64,000 nucleotides of DNA, taken from the NCBI GenBank assembly GCA_947685225.1, contig CANTUV010000032.1:27473501-27537500 (forward strand), written 5' to 3'. The notes below the pieces were generated by a model. It was not told where the DNA came from. It did not search any database and worked only from the letters and a program-made list of their open reading frames with translations. Each line of letters starts with the position of its first letter. Within the stretch, counting starts at the first letter, position 1. Origin of the DNA: Garcia nutans. Lineage: Eukaryota > Streptophyta > Magnoliopsida > Malpighiales > Euphorbiaceae. The position numbers and the translations under genes are program-made. Shown in pieces: positions 35,209 through 48,557 of the stretch.

Positions 35209-37868
35209 CTATACATATACCGGGTATACATACAATACGTATATAAAGTATAAGAATGTCACTTTTTGTTACAGTTTAAAAACCTATATCTGAGTTCAAA
35301 TAATATTACATTAATTTAAATATAGAACATTTACAAAATCATTATACTTTCAATAATCTTACATATATATGATAATCTTGTCTTTACCAAAATTTCATTT
35401 ATACATATGAATACATTCTTGTCAGAAATACAACATAACGAAATTATACATATATGCATCACCTCCTAGTTGGTCTCGAAATACTCTTACCCTTCTCGTG
35501 GCATAACAGTTGACTTCCAGATCAACAACCTACTCACCTGCACGATTTATACAACCGCGCTAAGCCCAAAAGCTTAGTAGTACAAATAAATATTATAAAC
35601 ATATATAACAGACAATCATACTTATATGTTAACTTAATTTATTATTATTTTCTTATCATATTTTCCCATTTCAATTACACCTTATATATATTTCTACTAA
35701 TCTCATAATTATATACATATGCACGTATTTCATTAATACAACCCACTATTCCATGACTTATTAAAACATTCATAAAATAATACTCACAATGTCCACAACC
35801 ACATCCATATTATACATCATATTGTATTTTCATGTAGTACCTTCAGATCTCATCATTCAACATAGTTTTTCAATCCACATTCACCTTCAATAATTTACTT
35901 ATACATTGTAATCATCTCATTTCATAATTATCATCATATATCTCACAACATTACATCTTATTCCATAATTCACATTTAAACAAAAATAATCATTGGTCTC
36001 ATTATTCATTCATTTCACATTTCATGAATCACATTTAAACAAAGACAAGCATGGGCCTAAAAGACACTTATATGCTATTCAAAGTTCGGAGTTACTGTTT
36101 TGGTCCATAATCATAATCATCAAGCCTGTAGGCGATACACATTTATATCTCTATCCATGGATAGGGTAACAGACCCAGTCTCTTGGACCTCAACTCGGCT
36201 AAACTCGAGGAAATCCTCAACCCGGCAAGACTGTTACCTATAACAGACCCAGTCTCTTGGACCTCAACCCGGATAAACCAAGGAGATCCTCAACCCGGCA
36301 AGACTGTTACCTGTAACAGACCCAGTCTCTTGGACCTCAACCCGGATAAACCAAGGAGATCCTCAACCCGGCAAGACTGTTACTATAATTCACATTTCAC
36401 ATTTATCAACTGGAATCGGCTTACGACCCGGTCTTTTCACCTATCCAGTACTTTATAGGCATGCCACCAAACCCAGAACTCTGAAGGTTGAATAACAAAT
36501 TAGACACAAAATTCTTTTCATTTATATCTTTATACATTTCTTTCTCAATTCATTTCATTCTCATAAGAAAATTAGGCAACCATGCCTCAATCATCTCATA
36601 TGATCTCAAATCACAATAAAGCAACTCTTCATAACATCATATCTTTCACATTTCATTTCATCATCACATCTTGCACATTTCACATTTCGTTATATTTCAA
36701 ATCACATTAATCAATTCATTATTCAAATGGATATAATCAATGGCATTAACACATATTATACATGCTCATCACAACATTCACATTATAACAAACATAACAT
36801 TATTAATATCCATCCACAATGCATTAGATTCCTTATCACATTTATAATCAAATATGTCTAAAGCCTCAATATCATATGAATGTATGCAATAATGTAGTTT
36901 GTACTTACCTTAAAACCAACTCACACCAATCTATACACTTACTCTTCCAAGAATCCTCCACACTTAGATTAGGGCAATTCAACCTCTTCACAACCTAATC
37001 CAAAAGGAATATTAGCAAAATGACCATATGAATACTTAATTCTGGTTTTGGACTCAACTTAATCCTTATTTTGAAAAATTGTATAAAATAATCTACTTGA
37101 CTAAAAACTCTAAAATTTTTACAGAATTTAGTTTTACATCTTAAAATCATTCCTCTAAAATTTCAGATAAAACTGAACACAAAATCTTGGTCAAATAGTT
37201 TACCCAACCAGACTGCTCCAATTGCCCTGCATCCTGGCAGAAGTTCTGAACTTTGTGAATTCCGTAAAATAAATTCAATCAACATGGTTCCAAATTATTT
37301 TTCTCAAATACTAGACTCACTAAGAAATAACATATCCAAAATTCAATTGGATATTATTTTTCTACATTTTATTAAAAATCCCGAAAGATAGCTGTCTCAG
37401 TTAAGGTACCTGTTGGAACAGGTCTAATAAAAATAATCTTTCCAAAGTCATAACCATTCCAAAAACAAATCGAATCAACATATTTTTCAGTCATTCTAGA
37501 CTCATAGAGGCACAACATATCAAAAATTCACATCAAGAACATTTTTCTATATTTAATTAAAAATCATACAATTCACAGCCTTTACTAATTGTAAAACAGA
37601 AAAAATTTCACTAAACACAACTCTTACTCTTCCATCACCAACTCCAACCTAACTTCTTATCTTTAATTCCATTTCCAACACATACAAACATACCACAAGC
37701 AATCCTAACCATATTATCAACAACACTTAATCAAACTCAAAAATAACTTCAAAAACAACAAGAGCAATCAAGAGAGAACTTACTTGAATATTATGCCAAA
37801 TCTTCAACATCCATCTTCAATTCTCTCAAAATCCCTATGGATTTGATGTGTATGTAACTAAAATCACA

Positions 37869-37902
<34 letters not shown>

Positions 37903-38475
37903 TCTCGTGTAAGAAGAAGAAGAAGAAGAACAATATCTTTTCCCTTCTTCTTTTCATGTTTATCATATATATATATATTAATAATAATAATATAATAAAT
38001 TATTTCTAAAAACCTCCACCACACACTTTTCTCCCTTTGACTTTTCTTTCTTCTTTTTCTTTTATTATTATTATTATTATTAATTAATTATATAAACTTA
38101 CTTTTCCTACACCACTTTATACATTATGTATATGTAATATATATGTTGGTATATGTATATCTCTTTTATATTTCCTTTATATTTTCCATATTTTTAAAAT
38201 ACCACATAAATATATATCATCCCTCATATACACCTATTTCTTATAATATTTTCCTTACATATTTTACCAACATATCTTCTCACAACTACCATTCCAATGT
38301 ACACCAAAATCAGGTATTAAATTAATTCATTTATCTTCTTTTGACTATCATTAGTTTAACTTATATATGTTATATATATCTTCACTTCTTTTCTCCTTCC
38401 ATTAAACATACTCCTTAAATCCAAATACCACAATAATTATTCCAAAACTTTTAGGGTGTACCTTGGGATATTACA
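35209..38475 (-). repeat. E4 5' LTR, segment right of E3
   Basis: It begins with the E3 target copy CTATA and ends GGGATATTACA at 38475, the outer end of E4. From 35880 on it matches 7969-10378 plus 21544-21713. It contains three 74-bp repeats (about 36167-36385), a donor-like site near 37777 and the same microsatellites as the left copy. Joined with 24929-25299 the LTR would be about 3.6 kb. The next five bases, ACCAG, are the expected target copy; its partner is outside the window. Confidence 0.85.
35536..35577 (-). promoter_or_regulatory. Conserved double hairpin, E4 5' LTR
   Basis: Hairpin 1 is CTAAGC-CCAAAA-GCTTAG. Hairpin 2 pairs GCGCGGTT with AATCGTGC on the sense strand, using two G-T pairs. 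AG-GT follows. Confidence 0.7.
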
Positions 38476-39359
38476 ACCAGGGTTAGGAGACCCCAGTTTG
38501 AGGCAGGGTCTTCATCTGTGAAGAGGGGGAGAGGAAGTTTTGTTCCGAGAATCAGTAGGAGTCAGAGACAGCCGGGTAGGTCAGTGTAGTATCAGAGATA
38601 GAGATCGAGACCTACACCTTCTATAGCTAGTGCTCCAACTCCGATGGTTCAGAGATCCATTCCCCTTATATGTGTTCAGTGTGGTGGAAGACATGGGGAT
38701 GTTTGTTGGAAATATAGTGGATCAACTGTGTGTTTTCGATGTGGATCACCTGATCATTTTATTAGGGAGTGTCCTGAGATGCAGGAGCACAGGCAGGCTG
38801 AGTCTGCAGCCTCTCGACCCAGTGTCAGCAGAGGTGGCCGAGGAGGTAGAGGTTTCAGTAGGGGTGGTCGATCTGGGTATAGTCAGAGAGGAGGATCATC
38901 ATTCGGAGGCAGTAGGCCAGATGAAGCCGGATCTTCTCAGAGGATGTATGTGATGTAGAGGCAGCCAGATGCTTCAGCAGTTATAGCGGGTACATTTTCT
39001 TTATTTGACATTTTAGTACTTGCTTTGATTGATCCAAGATCTACTCATTCATATATTAGTGCATCTATCTTGCCTGTGTCTGAATTGCATTCTGAGTCCT
39101 TAGGATTTGATGTCTTGGTGACAAATCCTTTAGGACATAGTGTTATTGTGAGTAATGTTCATCGTGATAGTGCAGTGGTAGTGCAAGGTGAGGAGTTTCT
39201 TGGTGATTTGATTGAAATGCCTTTTAAAGAATACGATTTGATTTTAGGCATGGATTGGCTGTCTAAGCATGGAGCTGTGGTGGATTGTCAAAAGAAATGT
39301 GTTACTTTGAGAACTGGTGATGGTAGAAGTATATTAGTATCTAGTGAGCAGAGACAACT
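38476..39359 (+). pseudogene. gag: E5 gag C-terminus and protease, left part
   Basis: The sequence starts inside gag at the E4 insertion point (the upstream part lies left of the window). It has the zinc knuckle CFRCGSPDHFIREC, a Gly/Arg/Ser-rich stretch, and the protease region with LALIDPRSTHSYIS, where the usual active-site DPGS has become DPRS. A TAG follows MYVM near 38957. E6 interrupts the reading at 39359, and it resumes at 48558 in the same frame (EQRQL then ASLLVSA). Confidence 0.9.
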
Positions 39360-41705
39360 TGTAATATCCTAATGTATGCCCTAGAAGTTGATTATGTTGT
39401 TGGTTTAAAATTGGATTGAATGTATATATTATGTGATAAGAAAATAAATTGGTAAGAGAATGTTTATGTATATGTGTTTTGGGAAAGAAAGAGGGTGTAG
39501 AGAGAAGTGTATATATTGTTTATATGCTTGTATAATTAACATATACATAAGTCAAAGGGAGAGTCAATGCAAGAAGATATTTTATTTGAGATTTGTGAAA
39601 TTACATATTTGGGCATGCAAGTGACAAAAGCTAAGTTAAGTGATGAGGGGTGTTTTGGTAATTGTCTTGTTAAAATCACTTGGTGGAGATTTAAGGAGAA
39701 ATTGACTTTGTTTCTTCATCATTTTTCTCTTCTTCTTGATGGTAGTGGACGGCTCCTCCAAAGACAAAAGAAAACTAGAGAGCTAGAGAGGTGTTTGAAG
39801 TTCTAAACTCAAATTGAAGGAAAATTGAAGTGATCAAGTGTTGATTCAAGAAGTTTATAGCTTTTGTAAGTTTTCTTTTGGATCTTTTGCTTGTTTGAAA
39901 TGATATGTGGATTTGATAGATGATCTAAGAGTGTGTTGCTTGATTTTGTTATATTCAAGTGTGTTTGATTAGTTTGATCTTGGATTTTAAGGAAGAATTG
40001 ATGAAAGAAGTAAGTTGATTTTTGAAAGATGGAGAAGGAGGTTGGTTTTAGGGTTTTGAGGAGATAGGTGTTAAATGTTGTGTTAATGTATGGTTAAAGT
40101 GATTAATGTGATGAATATGTAAGATATGTGTTAATAATGTTGATTAGAACCATTTGAATGAGATTATTGTTGTGTATAATGTGTTAGAATGAATTTAGAA
40201 GAGTGTTGGCTTTGGTTAGGGTTTGTTCATGAGTGACACGGCCAAAACCAAAGAAGAGACACGGCCAAGACTTAATGTTTTGGAGAGACACGGCCAAGTC
40301 CATGGAAATTTGGCCGTGTGTGTGAGATTTTGAAGAGGACACAGCCGTGTCTCATGCCAGTGTCTGCCACTGCCAATTTGTTTTAGGAGACACGACCACA
40401 AGCTTGGCCGTGTCCCTTGGGTGTGTTGGTTACTGTGTTTGGTTTTTGTTCTTCATACATGATTGAGTTTGAACTTTCAATTGATAATGCATATGATACT
40501 ACATGAACTAGGGTTTGTACTATGCAATGTGAATTTTGTAAATGATAATGTGTGATATGGATAATGTATTTTGAAATGCTATATCAATGATGCTATATGC
40601 ATAATATGAATTGAGATGTGAAATGTGATGCAAAGCCATTGTGATTGGCTATGATGATGCAATTGAAAGAAATAAGGCATGTTTGCCTAAATGTTGATGA
40701 GAATTGAGAATGGAAATGATGACTAAATAATAAATGAATTGTGTGGCTAATGTGTTATTCCATTTTCAGATTTTGTTGTTGGTGGCATGCCTAATAAGTG
40801 TAACAATCTCTTGATGTTCGGTTGGATTGAATCCTTGAAGCCTAATTGAGATGTTACCACCCTTGAAGCTAGGTTGGGTTTGGTTCTTGAAGCCAAGTTG
40901 GGTTGATGCTTAGCATGCTTTGCTCCCCTTGAAGCTTGGTTGAATCTAATCCTTGAAGCCTAGTTGGGTATATGATATTGATAAATGTGATAACAAAACC
41001 AAAGCATTAACTCTGAAAATTGAATGGCATATTAGTGTGTTTTGGGCCCATGCTTATCTTTGTTTAATGTTGTTCATGAATGGTTAAATGAATAACTAAT
41101 GAGGTATATAAAAAGGTGTTGGGTTATGAAATATAAAGGTATATTGTTAGCTTTGCATATATGATGTTACATGTATAATATGAATTGAAAATTGACATTG
41201 CATTGCACTAAAGCATATCATTAGCATGATTTATCTTACTAAGCCGTTGGCTTAGCGCGATAGTGTTTAATCGCGCAGGTGATAGAGTTGATAGAGTTGA
41301 ACTCGAGAGCTCTTCGAGACCGAGTGAGAGTAGACATTGAAGAGTTGATTTTGGAACTTAAAGATCAGAGAAGATTTGCTAATCATGTATAACTCTTTTA
41401 ATATTTTGTAAAGTATTGTATATAATGTGAATATATGTATATTTGTAAATATGGATTTAAATGTTTTCATATTTGTAAATCTATTTTACAAATTCCACTG
41501 CGTATTAACTAAATGTATTTATATATCTATTTTGTTTTGTATTATAAGCTAATTACTTATTTTCTAAAATGCATAATGAGAAAGGTGATGGTATCATTTA
41601 AAATGATTTGAATGTCGACCAAAAATCGTAACATTCCTATGTTCGGTACACGTATGCTATATTGTGGTGTTGTAGAGTACGTGTATTGGATGTGGGGGTG
41701 TTACA
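39360..41705 (+). repeat. E6 5' LTR (2,346 bp)
   Basis: It starts TGTAATATCC and ends GGGTGTTACA. It contains GACACGGCC...GGCCGTGTC palindromes (40236-40420), a CTTGAAGC-type cassette (about 40830-40970), a TATA-like TATAAAGG at 41132 and a donor-like GTAAG at 39866. A 79-codon ORF near 39567 recurs in the other LTR only because it is LTR sequence. Confidence 0.95.
41239..41280 (+). promoter_or_regulatory. Conserved double hairpin, E6 5' LTR
   Basis: Hairpin 1 is CTAAGCC-GTT-GGCTTAG and hairpin 2 is GCGCGAT...ATCGCGC, followed by AG-GT. It lies about 100 bp after a TATA-like word. Confidence 0.75.
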
Positions 41706-41712
41706 ATTGTTT

Positions 41713-41724
41713 TGGTATCAGAGC
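41713..41724 (+). other. Primer binding site of E6
   Basis: TGGTATCAGAGC begins eight bases after the 5' LTR end. Confidence 0.93.
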
Positions 41725-41877
41725 CTAGGTTTGAGATTCTCAACCTAGCTAAAATGTAAGAAAAATAAATGTTTTTGATTTTAAAAAGTTGGTTTTGAAA
41801 TAAAATACATGTTTGGGATTGGCAATCTCTGATCTTTAATAAGGTATAATCTGCTGTGTTTGCAGACATAGGTTGTG

Positions 41878-43540
41878 ATGGACTCTCACTTACGACAATC
41901 AGTAGAGGGCAGTGCTGAAAGCGTTGCTCCTGATGAGGTTAGAGAGGGAGCTAGAGTTGATAGTGCTGGGGAGGCACCTGCTTTAGTGTTGGGTAGACCA
42001 GCTGGTGAGGATGTTCCACCAGTTTGGCTTAGGCATGTGATAGAGGCTTTGAGGCCAGTACCAATGCAACCACCGCCACCCCCACCACAGCCTATGGTAT
42101 CAGGAAGGCATTATGATAAACTAAGGAAATATGGAGCGGAGGATTTCCTTGGTACAGTTGATCCAGCTGTAGCGGAGCAATGGCTTGATAAAGTACAGAG
42201 GATTTTTATTCAGTTGCAAGCCACCCCAGAGGAAAAGTTTGATTATGCAAGATCTTTTGCTGCAGAAGGATGCATATGATTGGTGGAAGACAGTGCCGCA
42301 TGCTATGGATGATCCACCAACCTTGTCCTATGCTGATTTCTTGAGAGAGTTTGAATTGAAGTATACTCCGAGGGAGTATAAAGACATGAAGAAGATGGAG
42401 TTCTTAAGCTTGAAGCAAGACAGCAAGACTGTAACTGAGTATGAGGTTGAGTTTATTCGATTGAGCCAGTATGCTGGGGGCATTATAGCTGATGAAATAG
42501 ATAGATGTAGGAGATTTGAGGAGGGATTGAGGCCCTCTATCATGTGTTTGGTGGCTGAATCTAGATATTATGATTTTTCCCAGCTTGTGGCAGTAGCTCA
42601 GAGTGTGGAGCGAGCTCAAGGTATTGCAGCTGCTACAGAGGAAGAGGTTAGGGTGAGGAGGCCCCAGTTTGAGGCAGGATCTTCTTCTACAAAGAGAGGT
42701 AAAGGTAGTTTTGCTCCTCGGGTCAGTAGGAGTCAGAGATCAGTTGGTAGGTCAGTGCAGTTCCAGAGACAGAGATTTAGATCTACAACTTCAGTGGCAA
42801 GTGCTCCGACCCCGGTGACTCATAGATCCACCCCACCCAGCTGCATTCATTGTGGTAGGCCACATGGAGGTCCTTGTTGGAAGGCTGGTGTAGCAGGGGT
42901 TTGCTTCAGATGTGGATCCCCTGATCACTTTGTGAGAGATTGTCCTGAGAGGCAAGAGCAGATGTCAGTTGATACTGCTGTTTCTCGACCTAATGTGAGG
43001 GGAGGTCGAGGAGGCAGGGGTGTCAGCAGAGGAGGTAGATCAGGGTTCAGTTCTAGAGGAGGTGCTACATCCAGAGAGAGTAGACCAGAGGAGGTTGGGT
43101 CTTCCCAGAGGATATATGTTATGCAGAGGCAGCCAGATGCTTCGGCAGTCATAGCTGGTACTTTTTCTTTATTTGGTACTTCAGTACTTGCTTTGATTGA
43201 TCCGGGTTCCATGCATTCATATATTAGTGCATCTGTTTTGCCTGTATTTGATTTGCATGCTGAGTCCCTAGGATTTGATGTATTGGTGACAAATCCGTTA
43301 GGGCATAGTGTGATTGTTAGTAAAGTGCACCGAGATAGTGCAGTAATGGTGCAAGGTGAGGAGTTTCTTGGAGACTTGATTGAGATGCCTTTTAAGGAAT
43401 ATGATGTGATCCTAGGCATGGATTGGTTATCCAGACATGGAGCTATGGTGGATTGTAAAAAGAAAGTTGTGACTTTGAGAACTGTTGATGGTAAAGATGT
43501 GATAGTATCTAATGAGCAGGAACAGCTAGCATCCTTGTTT
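41878..43540 (+). pseudogene. gag: E6 gag and protease
   Basis: The start is ATG 41878 (MDSHLRQSVEGSAES). One frameshift near 42260 (an extra T in the ARSLLQ region) separates the N-terminus from the rest. The long second frame holds the capsid part, the knuckle CFRCGSPDHFVRDC and the protease with LALIDPGSMHSYIS and [11 protein letters not shown]. Apart from the frameshift this is the best preserved gag here. Confidence 0.92.
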
Positions 43541-46160
43541 GTTTCAGCTGTTGCAGCTAGGAGATTGATTAGAAAAGGGTGTGATGCTTACCTTGCTCAT
43601 GTGGTGGATACTAGAGTGAAGGGTTCTCAACTTGAGGATATAACCACAGTGGCAGAGTTTCCAGATGTGTTTCCAGAAGAGTTGCCAGGGTTGCCTCCTG
43701 AGAGAGAGGTGGAGTTTAGTATTGAATTATTGCCTGGTACCACTCCTATTTCTATTACTCCTTACAGAATGGCACCGGCTGAGTTGAGAGAATTGAAGGT
43801 GCAGTTGTAGGAGTTGCTGGATAAAGGATTTATTTACCCCAGCGTTTCTCCTTGGGGAGCTCCTGTATTATTTGTGAAGAAGAAGGATGGTACTATGAGA
43901 TTGTGTATCGATTATAGGCAATTGAACAAGGTGACTATTAAAAATAAATATCCTTTGCCTAGAATTGTTGATCTCTTTGATCAATTGAAGGGTGCAGCTG
44001 TGTTTTCTAAAATTGATTTGAGATCTGGGTACCATCAATTGAGAGTTAAAGCTGAAGACATTTCCAAGACAGCCTTTCGAACCAGATATGGGCATTATGA
44101 GTTTCTAGTAATGCCTTTTGGTTTGACGAATGCACCTGCAGTTTTTATGGATTTGATGAATAGGGTATTTAGGCCCTATTTGGATCAGTTTGTGGTAGTG
44201 TTTATTGATGATATTCTGGTGTATTTGCGGAATAAAGAGGAACATGACAAGCATCTGCGGATTGTGTTGCAGATTTTGAGAGAGAAGTAGTTGTTTGCTA
44301 AACTGTCGAAGTGTGAGTTTTGGTTGGACCAAGTAGCTTTTCTCGGTCATATAGTTTCAGCAGAGGGTATTAGAGTTGATCCCAGTAAAGTTGAAGCTAT
44401 TTTGAATTGGAGTCCACCCAAGTCTGTAACTGAAGTTAGAAGTTTTCTGGGTTTGGCAGGCTATTACCGACGGTTTGTGAAAGGATTTTCTTTGATAGCT
44501 ACTCCACTCACCAGATTGCTTCGTAAGGGAGTTAGATTTGTGTGGACGGATCAGTGTCAGGCTAGCTTTGAGCAATTGAGAGAAATGTTGACTCAAGCGC
44601 CTGTTCTTACTTTACCTGTGGAAGGCAAACCATATGTGATTTACAGTGATGCTTCACATAGGGGTTTGGGGTGTGTGTTAATGCAAGAAGATAAAGTGAT
44701 AGCTTATGCTTCTCGACAGTTGAAGCTGCATGAGCTTAATTATTCAACCCATGATTTGGAATTGGCAGCCATTGTGTTTGCATTGAAGATTTGGCGCCAC
44801 TATCTGTTTGAGGAGAAATGTTTCATCTACACTGATCACAAGAGTTTGAAGTATTTGGGGGTTCAGAAGGAGCTCAATCTTCGACAGAGAAGATGGTTGG
44901 AATTGATTAAAGACTACGACTGCTTGATTGACTATCATCCAGGTAAAGCAAATGTTGTTGCTGATGCCTTGAGTCGGAAGTCTTTAGCAGGTTTGACTGT
45001 TTATTCGCTCTCGTTGCTTGTTGAGTTGAGAGCATTGTGTGCTAGTTTTATAGCATGTGACGATGGTGCATTGTTGGCACAGTTGCAATTGAAACCAGTT
45101 TTGTTGGATCAGATTAAAGAGGCTTAGTCAGCTGATAAGAAGATTCAGAAGATTGTTTCAGGTTGCCAGAATGGGAAAAGTAGAGATTTTATTGTGAGAA
45201 ATGATGGGAGTCTCTAGTTTAAGAACAGATTGTGTGTACCCGATGATGCGAATTTAAAAAGAATCATTTTGGAAGAAGCACATCAGTCAGTGTTTGCTAT
45301 GCATCCGGGCAATACCAAGATGTATCATGATTTGAAGCAACATTACTGGTGGGTTGGTTTGAAGAGAGACATTGCTGATTTTGTATCCAAATGTCTCACA
45401 TGTCAGAGGGTAAAAGCTGAGCATCAAGTTCCAACAGGGTTACTTCAGCCTTTGTCAGTGCCTGAATGGAAGTTGGGACAGATTTCTACCGCTGGTGGAG
45501 TTTGCTTACAACAACAGTCATCAATCCAGCATTGGTATGGTACCGTTTGAAGCACTGTATGGCAGACGGTGTAGGACACCTCTTTGTTGGAGTGAACTTG
45601 GGGAAGGTAAGTTAATTGGGCCTGATTTGATTCAAGAAACTGAAGAGAAAGTAAAATTGATTCGAGGCAGGTTGAAAGCAGCTTCAGACCGACAGAAGTC
45701 TTTTGCAGATCTGAAGAGGAGAGACATAGAGTTTGATGTTGGAGATAAGGTATTTTTGAAAGTGTCTCCTTGGAAGAAGATATTGAGGTTCTGTCGGAAA
45801 GGGAAATTGAGTCCTTGTTTCATTGGACCGTATGAAGTTTTGGAAAGAGTTGGGCCAGTTGCTTATCGACTCGCTTTGCCACCTGAGTTGGATCGTATTC
45901 ATAACGTATTCCATGTTTCTATGTTAAGGAGGTACAGATCGGATCCATCTCATGTGTTGCTAATTGAATCTATCGAAGTGAGTCCAGATCTGACATTTGA
46001 AGAGGAACCAGTTGCTATATTGGCTCGTGATGTGAAGGAGTTAAGAAACAACAGAGTGCCACTTGTAAAGATTTTATGGAAGAATCATGCAAAAGAAGAA
46101 TCAACTTAGGAAAGTGAGCATACAATGCGAGATCAGTACCCTCAGTTATTTCGGACTTGA
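43541..46160 (+). pseudogene. pol: E6 pol: RT, RNase H, integrase remnant, chromodomain
   Basis: RT keeps [10 protein letters not shown] and VVFIDDILVY. RNase H keeps YSDAS, DLELAA and YTDHKSL. Stops at 43808 and 44288 (CAG to TAG), near 45125 and near 45218 break it. The integrase zinc end is present (HPGNTKMYH...CLTCQRV), but at about 45472 the sequence jumps from VPEWK to the far side of the catalytic core (DRF/LPLVEFAYNNS), losing the D, D, E residues. The chromodomain-like end (VFHVSMLRRYR...LWKNHAKEES) ends at TGA 46158. The element could supply RT but not integrase. Confidence 0.93.
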
Positions 46161-46193
46161 TATCAGGTAATTTCGAGGACGAAATTTCTTTTT

Positions 46194-46206
46194 AGAGGGG
46201 GAGAAT
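46194..46206 (+). other. Polypurine tract of E6
   Basis: AGAGGGGGAGAAT directly precedes the 3' LTR start TGTAATATCC. TTTCGAGGACGAAA lies about 20 bp upstream. Confidence 0.9.
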
Positions 46207-48552
46207 TGTAATATCCTAATGTATGCCCTAGAAGTTGATTATGTTGTTGGTTTAAAATTGGATTGAATGTATATATTATGTGATAAGAAAAGAAATTGGT
46301 AAGAGAATGTTTATGTATATGTGTTTTGGGAAAGAAAGAGGGTGTAGAGAGAAGTGTATATATTGTTTATATGCTTGTATAATTAACATATACATAAGTC
46401 AAAGGGAGAGTCAATGCAAGAAGATATTTTATTTGAGATTTGTGAAATTACATATTTGGGCATGCAAGTGACAAAAGCTAAGTTAAGTGATGAGGGGTGT
46501 TTTGGTAATTGTCTTGTTAAAATCACTTGGTGGAGATTTAAAGAGAAATTGACTTTGTTTCTTCATCATTTTTCTCTTCTTCTTGATGGTAGTGGACGGC
46601 TCCTCCAAAGACAAAAGAAAACTAGAGAGCTAGAGAGGTGTTTGAAGTTCTAAACTCAAATTGAAGGAAAATTGAAGTGATCAGGTGTTGATTCAAGAAG
46701 TTTATAGCTTTTGTAAGTTTTCTTTTGGATCTTTTGCTTGTTTGAAATGATATGTGGATTTGATAGATGATCTAAGAGTGTGTTGCTTGATTTTGTCATA
46801 TTCAAGTGTGTTTGATTAGTTTGATCATGGATTTTAAGGATGAATTGATGAAAGAAGTAAGTTGATTTTTGAAAGATGGAGAAGGAGGTTGGTTTTAGGG
46901 TTTTGAGGAGATAGGTGTTAAATGTTGTGTTAATGTATGGTTAAAGTGATTAATGTGATGAATATGTAAGATATGTGTTAATAATGTTGATTAGAACCAT
47001 TTGAATGAGATTATTGTTGTGTATAATGTGTTAGAATGCATTTAGAAGAGTGTTGGCTTTGGTTAGGGTTTGTTCATGAGTGACACGGCCAAAACCAAAG
47101 AAGAGACACGGCCAAGACTTAATGTTTTGGAGAGACACGGCCAAGTCCATGGAAATTTGGCCGTGTGTGTGAGATTTTGAAGAGGACACGGCCGTGTCTC
47201 ATGCCAGTGTCTGCCACTGCCAATTTGTTTTGGGAGACACGACCACAAGCTTGGCCGTGTCCCTTGGGTGTGTTGGTTACTGTGTTTGGTTTTTGTTCTT
47301 CATACATGATTGAGTTTGAACTTTCAATTGATAATGCATATGATACTACATGAACTAGGGTTTGTACTATGCAATGTGAATTTTGTAAATGATAATGTGT
47401 GATATGGATAATGTATTTTGAAATGCTATATCAATGATGCTATATGCATAATATGAATTGAGATGTGAAATGTGATGCAAATCCATTGTGATTGGCTATG
47501 ATGATGCGATTGAAAGAAATAAGGCATGTTTGCCTAAATGTTGATAAGAATTGAGAATGGAAATGATGACTAAATAATAAATGAATTGTGTGGCTAATGT
47601 GTTATTCCATTTTCAGAGTTTGTTGTTGGTGGCATGCCTAATAAGTGTAACAATCTCTTGAAGTTAGGTTGGATTGAATCCTTGAAGCCTAATTGAGATG
47701 TTACCACCCTTGAAGCTAGGTTGGGTTTGGTTCTTGAAGCCAAGTTGGGTTGATGCTTAGCATGTTTTGCTCCCCTTGAAGCTTGGTTGAATCTAATCCT
47801 TGAAGCCTAGTTGGGTATATGATATTGATAAATGTGATAACAAAACCAAAGCATTAACTCTGAAAATTGAATGGCATATTAGTGTGTTTTGGGCCCATGC
47901 TTGTCTTTGTTTAATGTTGTTCATGAATGGTTAAATGAATAACTAATGAGGTATATAAAAAGGTGTTGGGTTATGAAATATAAAGGTATATTGTTAGCTT
48001 TGCATATATGATGTTACATGTATAATATGAATTGAAAATTGACATTGCATTGCACTAAAGCATATCATTAGCATGATTTATCTTACTAAGCCGTTGGCTT
48101 AGCGCGATAGTGTTTAATCGCGCAGGTGATAGAGTTGATAAAGTTGAACCCGAGAGCTCTTCGAGACCGAGTGAGAGTAGACATTGAAGAGTTGATTTTG
48201 GAACTCAAAGATCAGAGAAGATTTGCCAATCATGTATAACTCTTTTAATACTTTGTAAAGTATTGTTTATAATGTGAATATATGTATATTTGTAAATATG
48301 GATTTAAATGTTTTCATATTTGTAAATCTATTTTACAAATTCCGCTGCGTATTAATTAAATGTATTTATATATCTATTTTGTTTTGTATTATAAGCTAAT
48401 TACTTATTTTCTAAAATGCATAATGAGAAAGGTGATGGTATCATTTAAAATGATTTGAATGTCGACAAAAAACTGTAACATTCCTATGTTCGGTACACGT
48501 ATGCTACATTGTGGTGTTGTAGAGTACGTGTATTGGATGTGGGGGTGTTACA
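46207..48552 (+). repeat. E6 3' LTR (2,346 bp)
   Basis: It is the same length as 39360-41705 with roughly 25-30 single-base differences. It ends GGGTGTTACA before the target repeat CAACT. Confidence 0.95.
48086..48127 (+). promoter_or_regulatory. Conserved double hairpin, E6 3' LTR
   Basis: This is the LTR copy of 41239-41280, with the same stems. Confidence 0.75.
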
Positions 48553-48557
48553 CAACT

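Larger units (their letters stand above)
39360..48552 (+). mobile_element. E6: Ty3/gypsy chromovirus lacking the integrase core
   Basis: It is 9,193 bp with the target repeat CAACT at 39355-39359 and 48553-48557, inserted in the protease/RT junction of E5. Both LTRs are 2,346 bp and about 99% identical by eye. The primer site, gag, protease, RT, RNase H, chromodomain and purine tract are present. Confidence 0.96.

Noticed and set aside
38476..39359. Separate gag/protease gene next to E4
   Set aside because: The frame continues at 48558 after removing E6, so it is part of E5.
39567..39806. 79-codon ORF identical at 46414-46653
   Set aside because: Both are the same place in the two E6 LTRs; conservation reflects LTR identity.
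42925..43419. 164-codon minus-strand ORF (and 92-codon type shadows elsewhere)
   Set aside because: It is antisense to the E6 gag/protease frame and explained by its codon bias.
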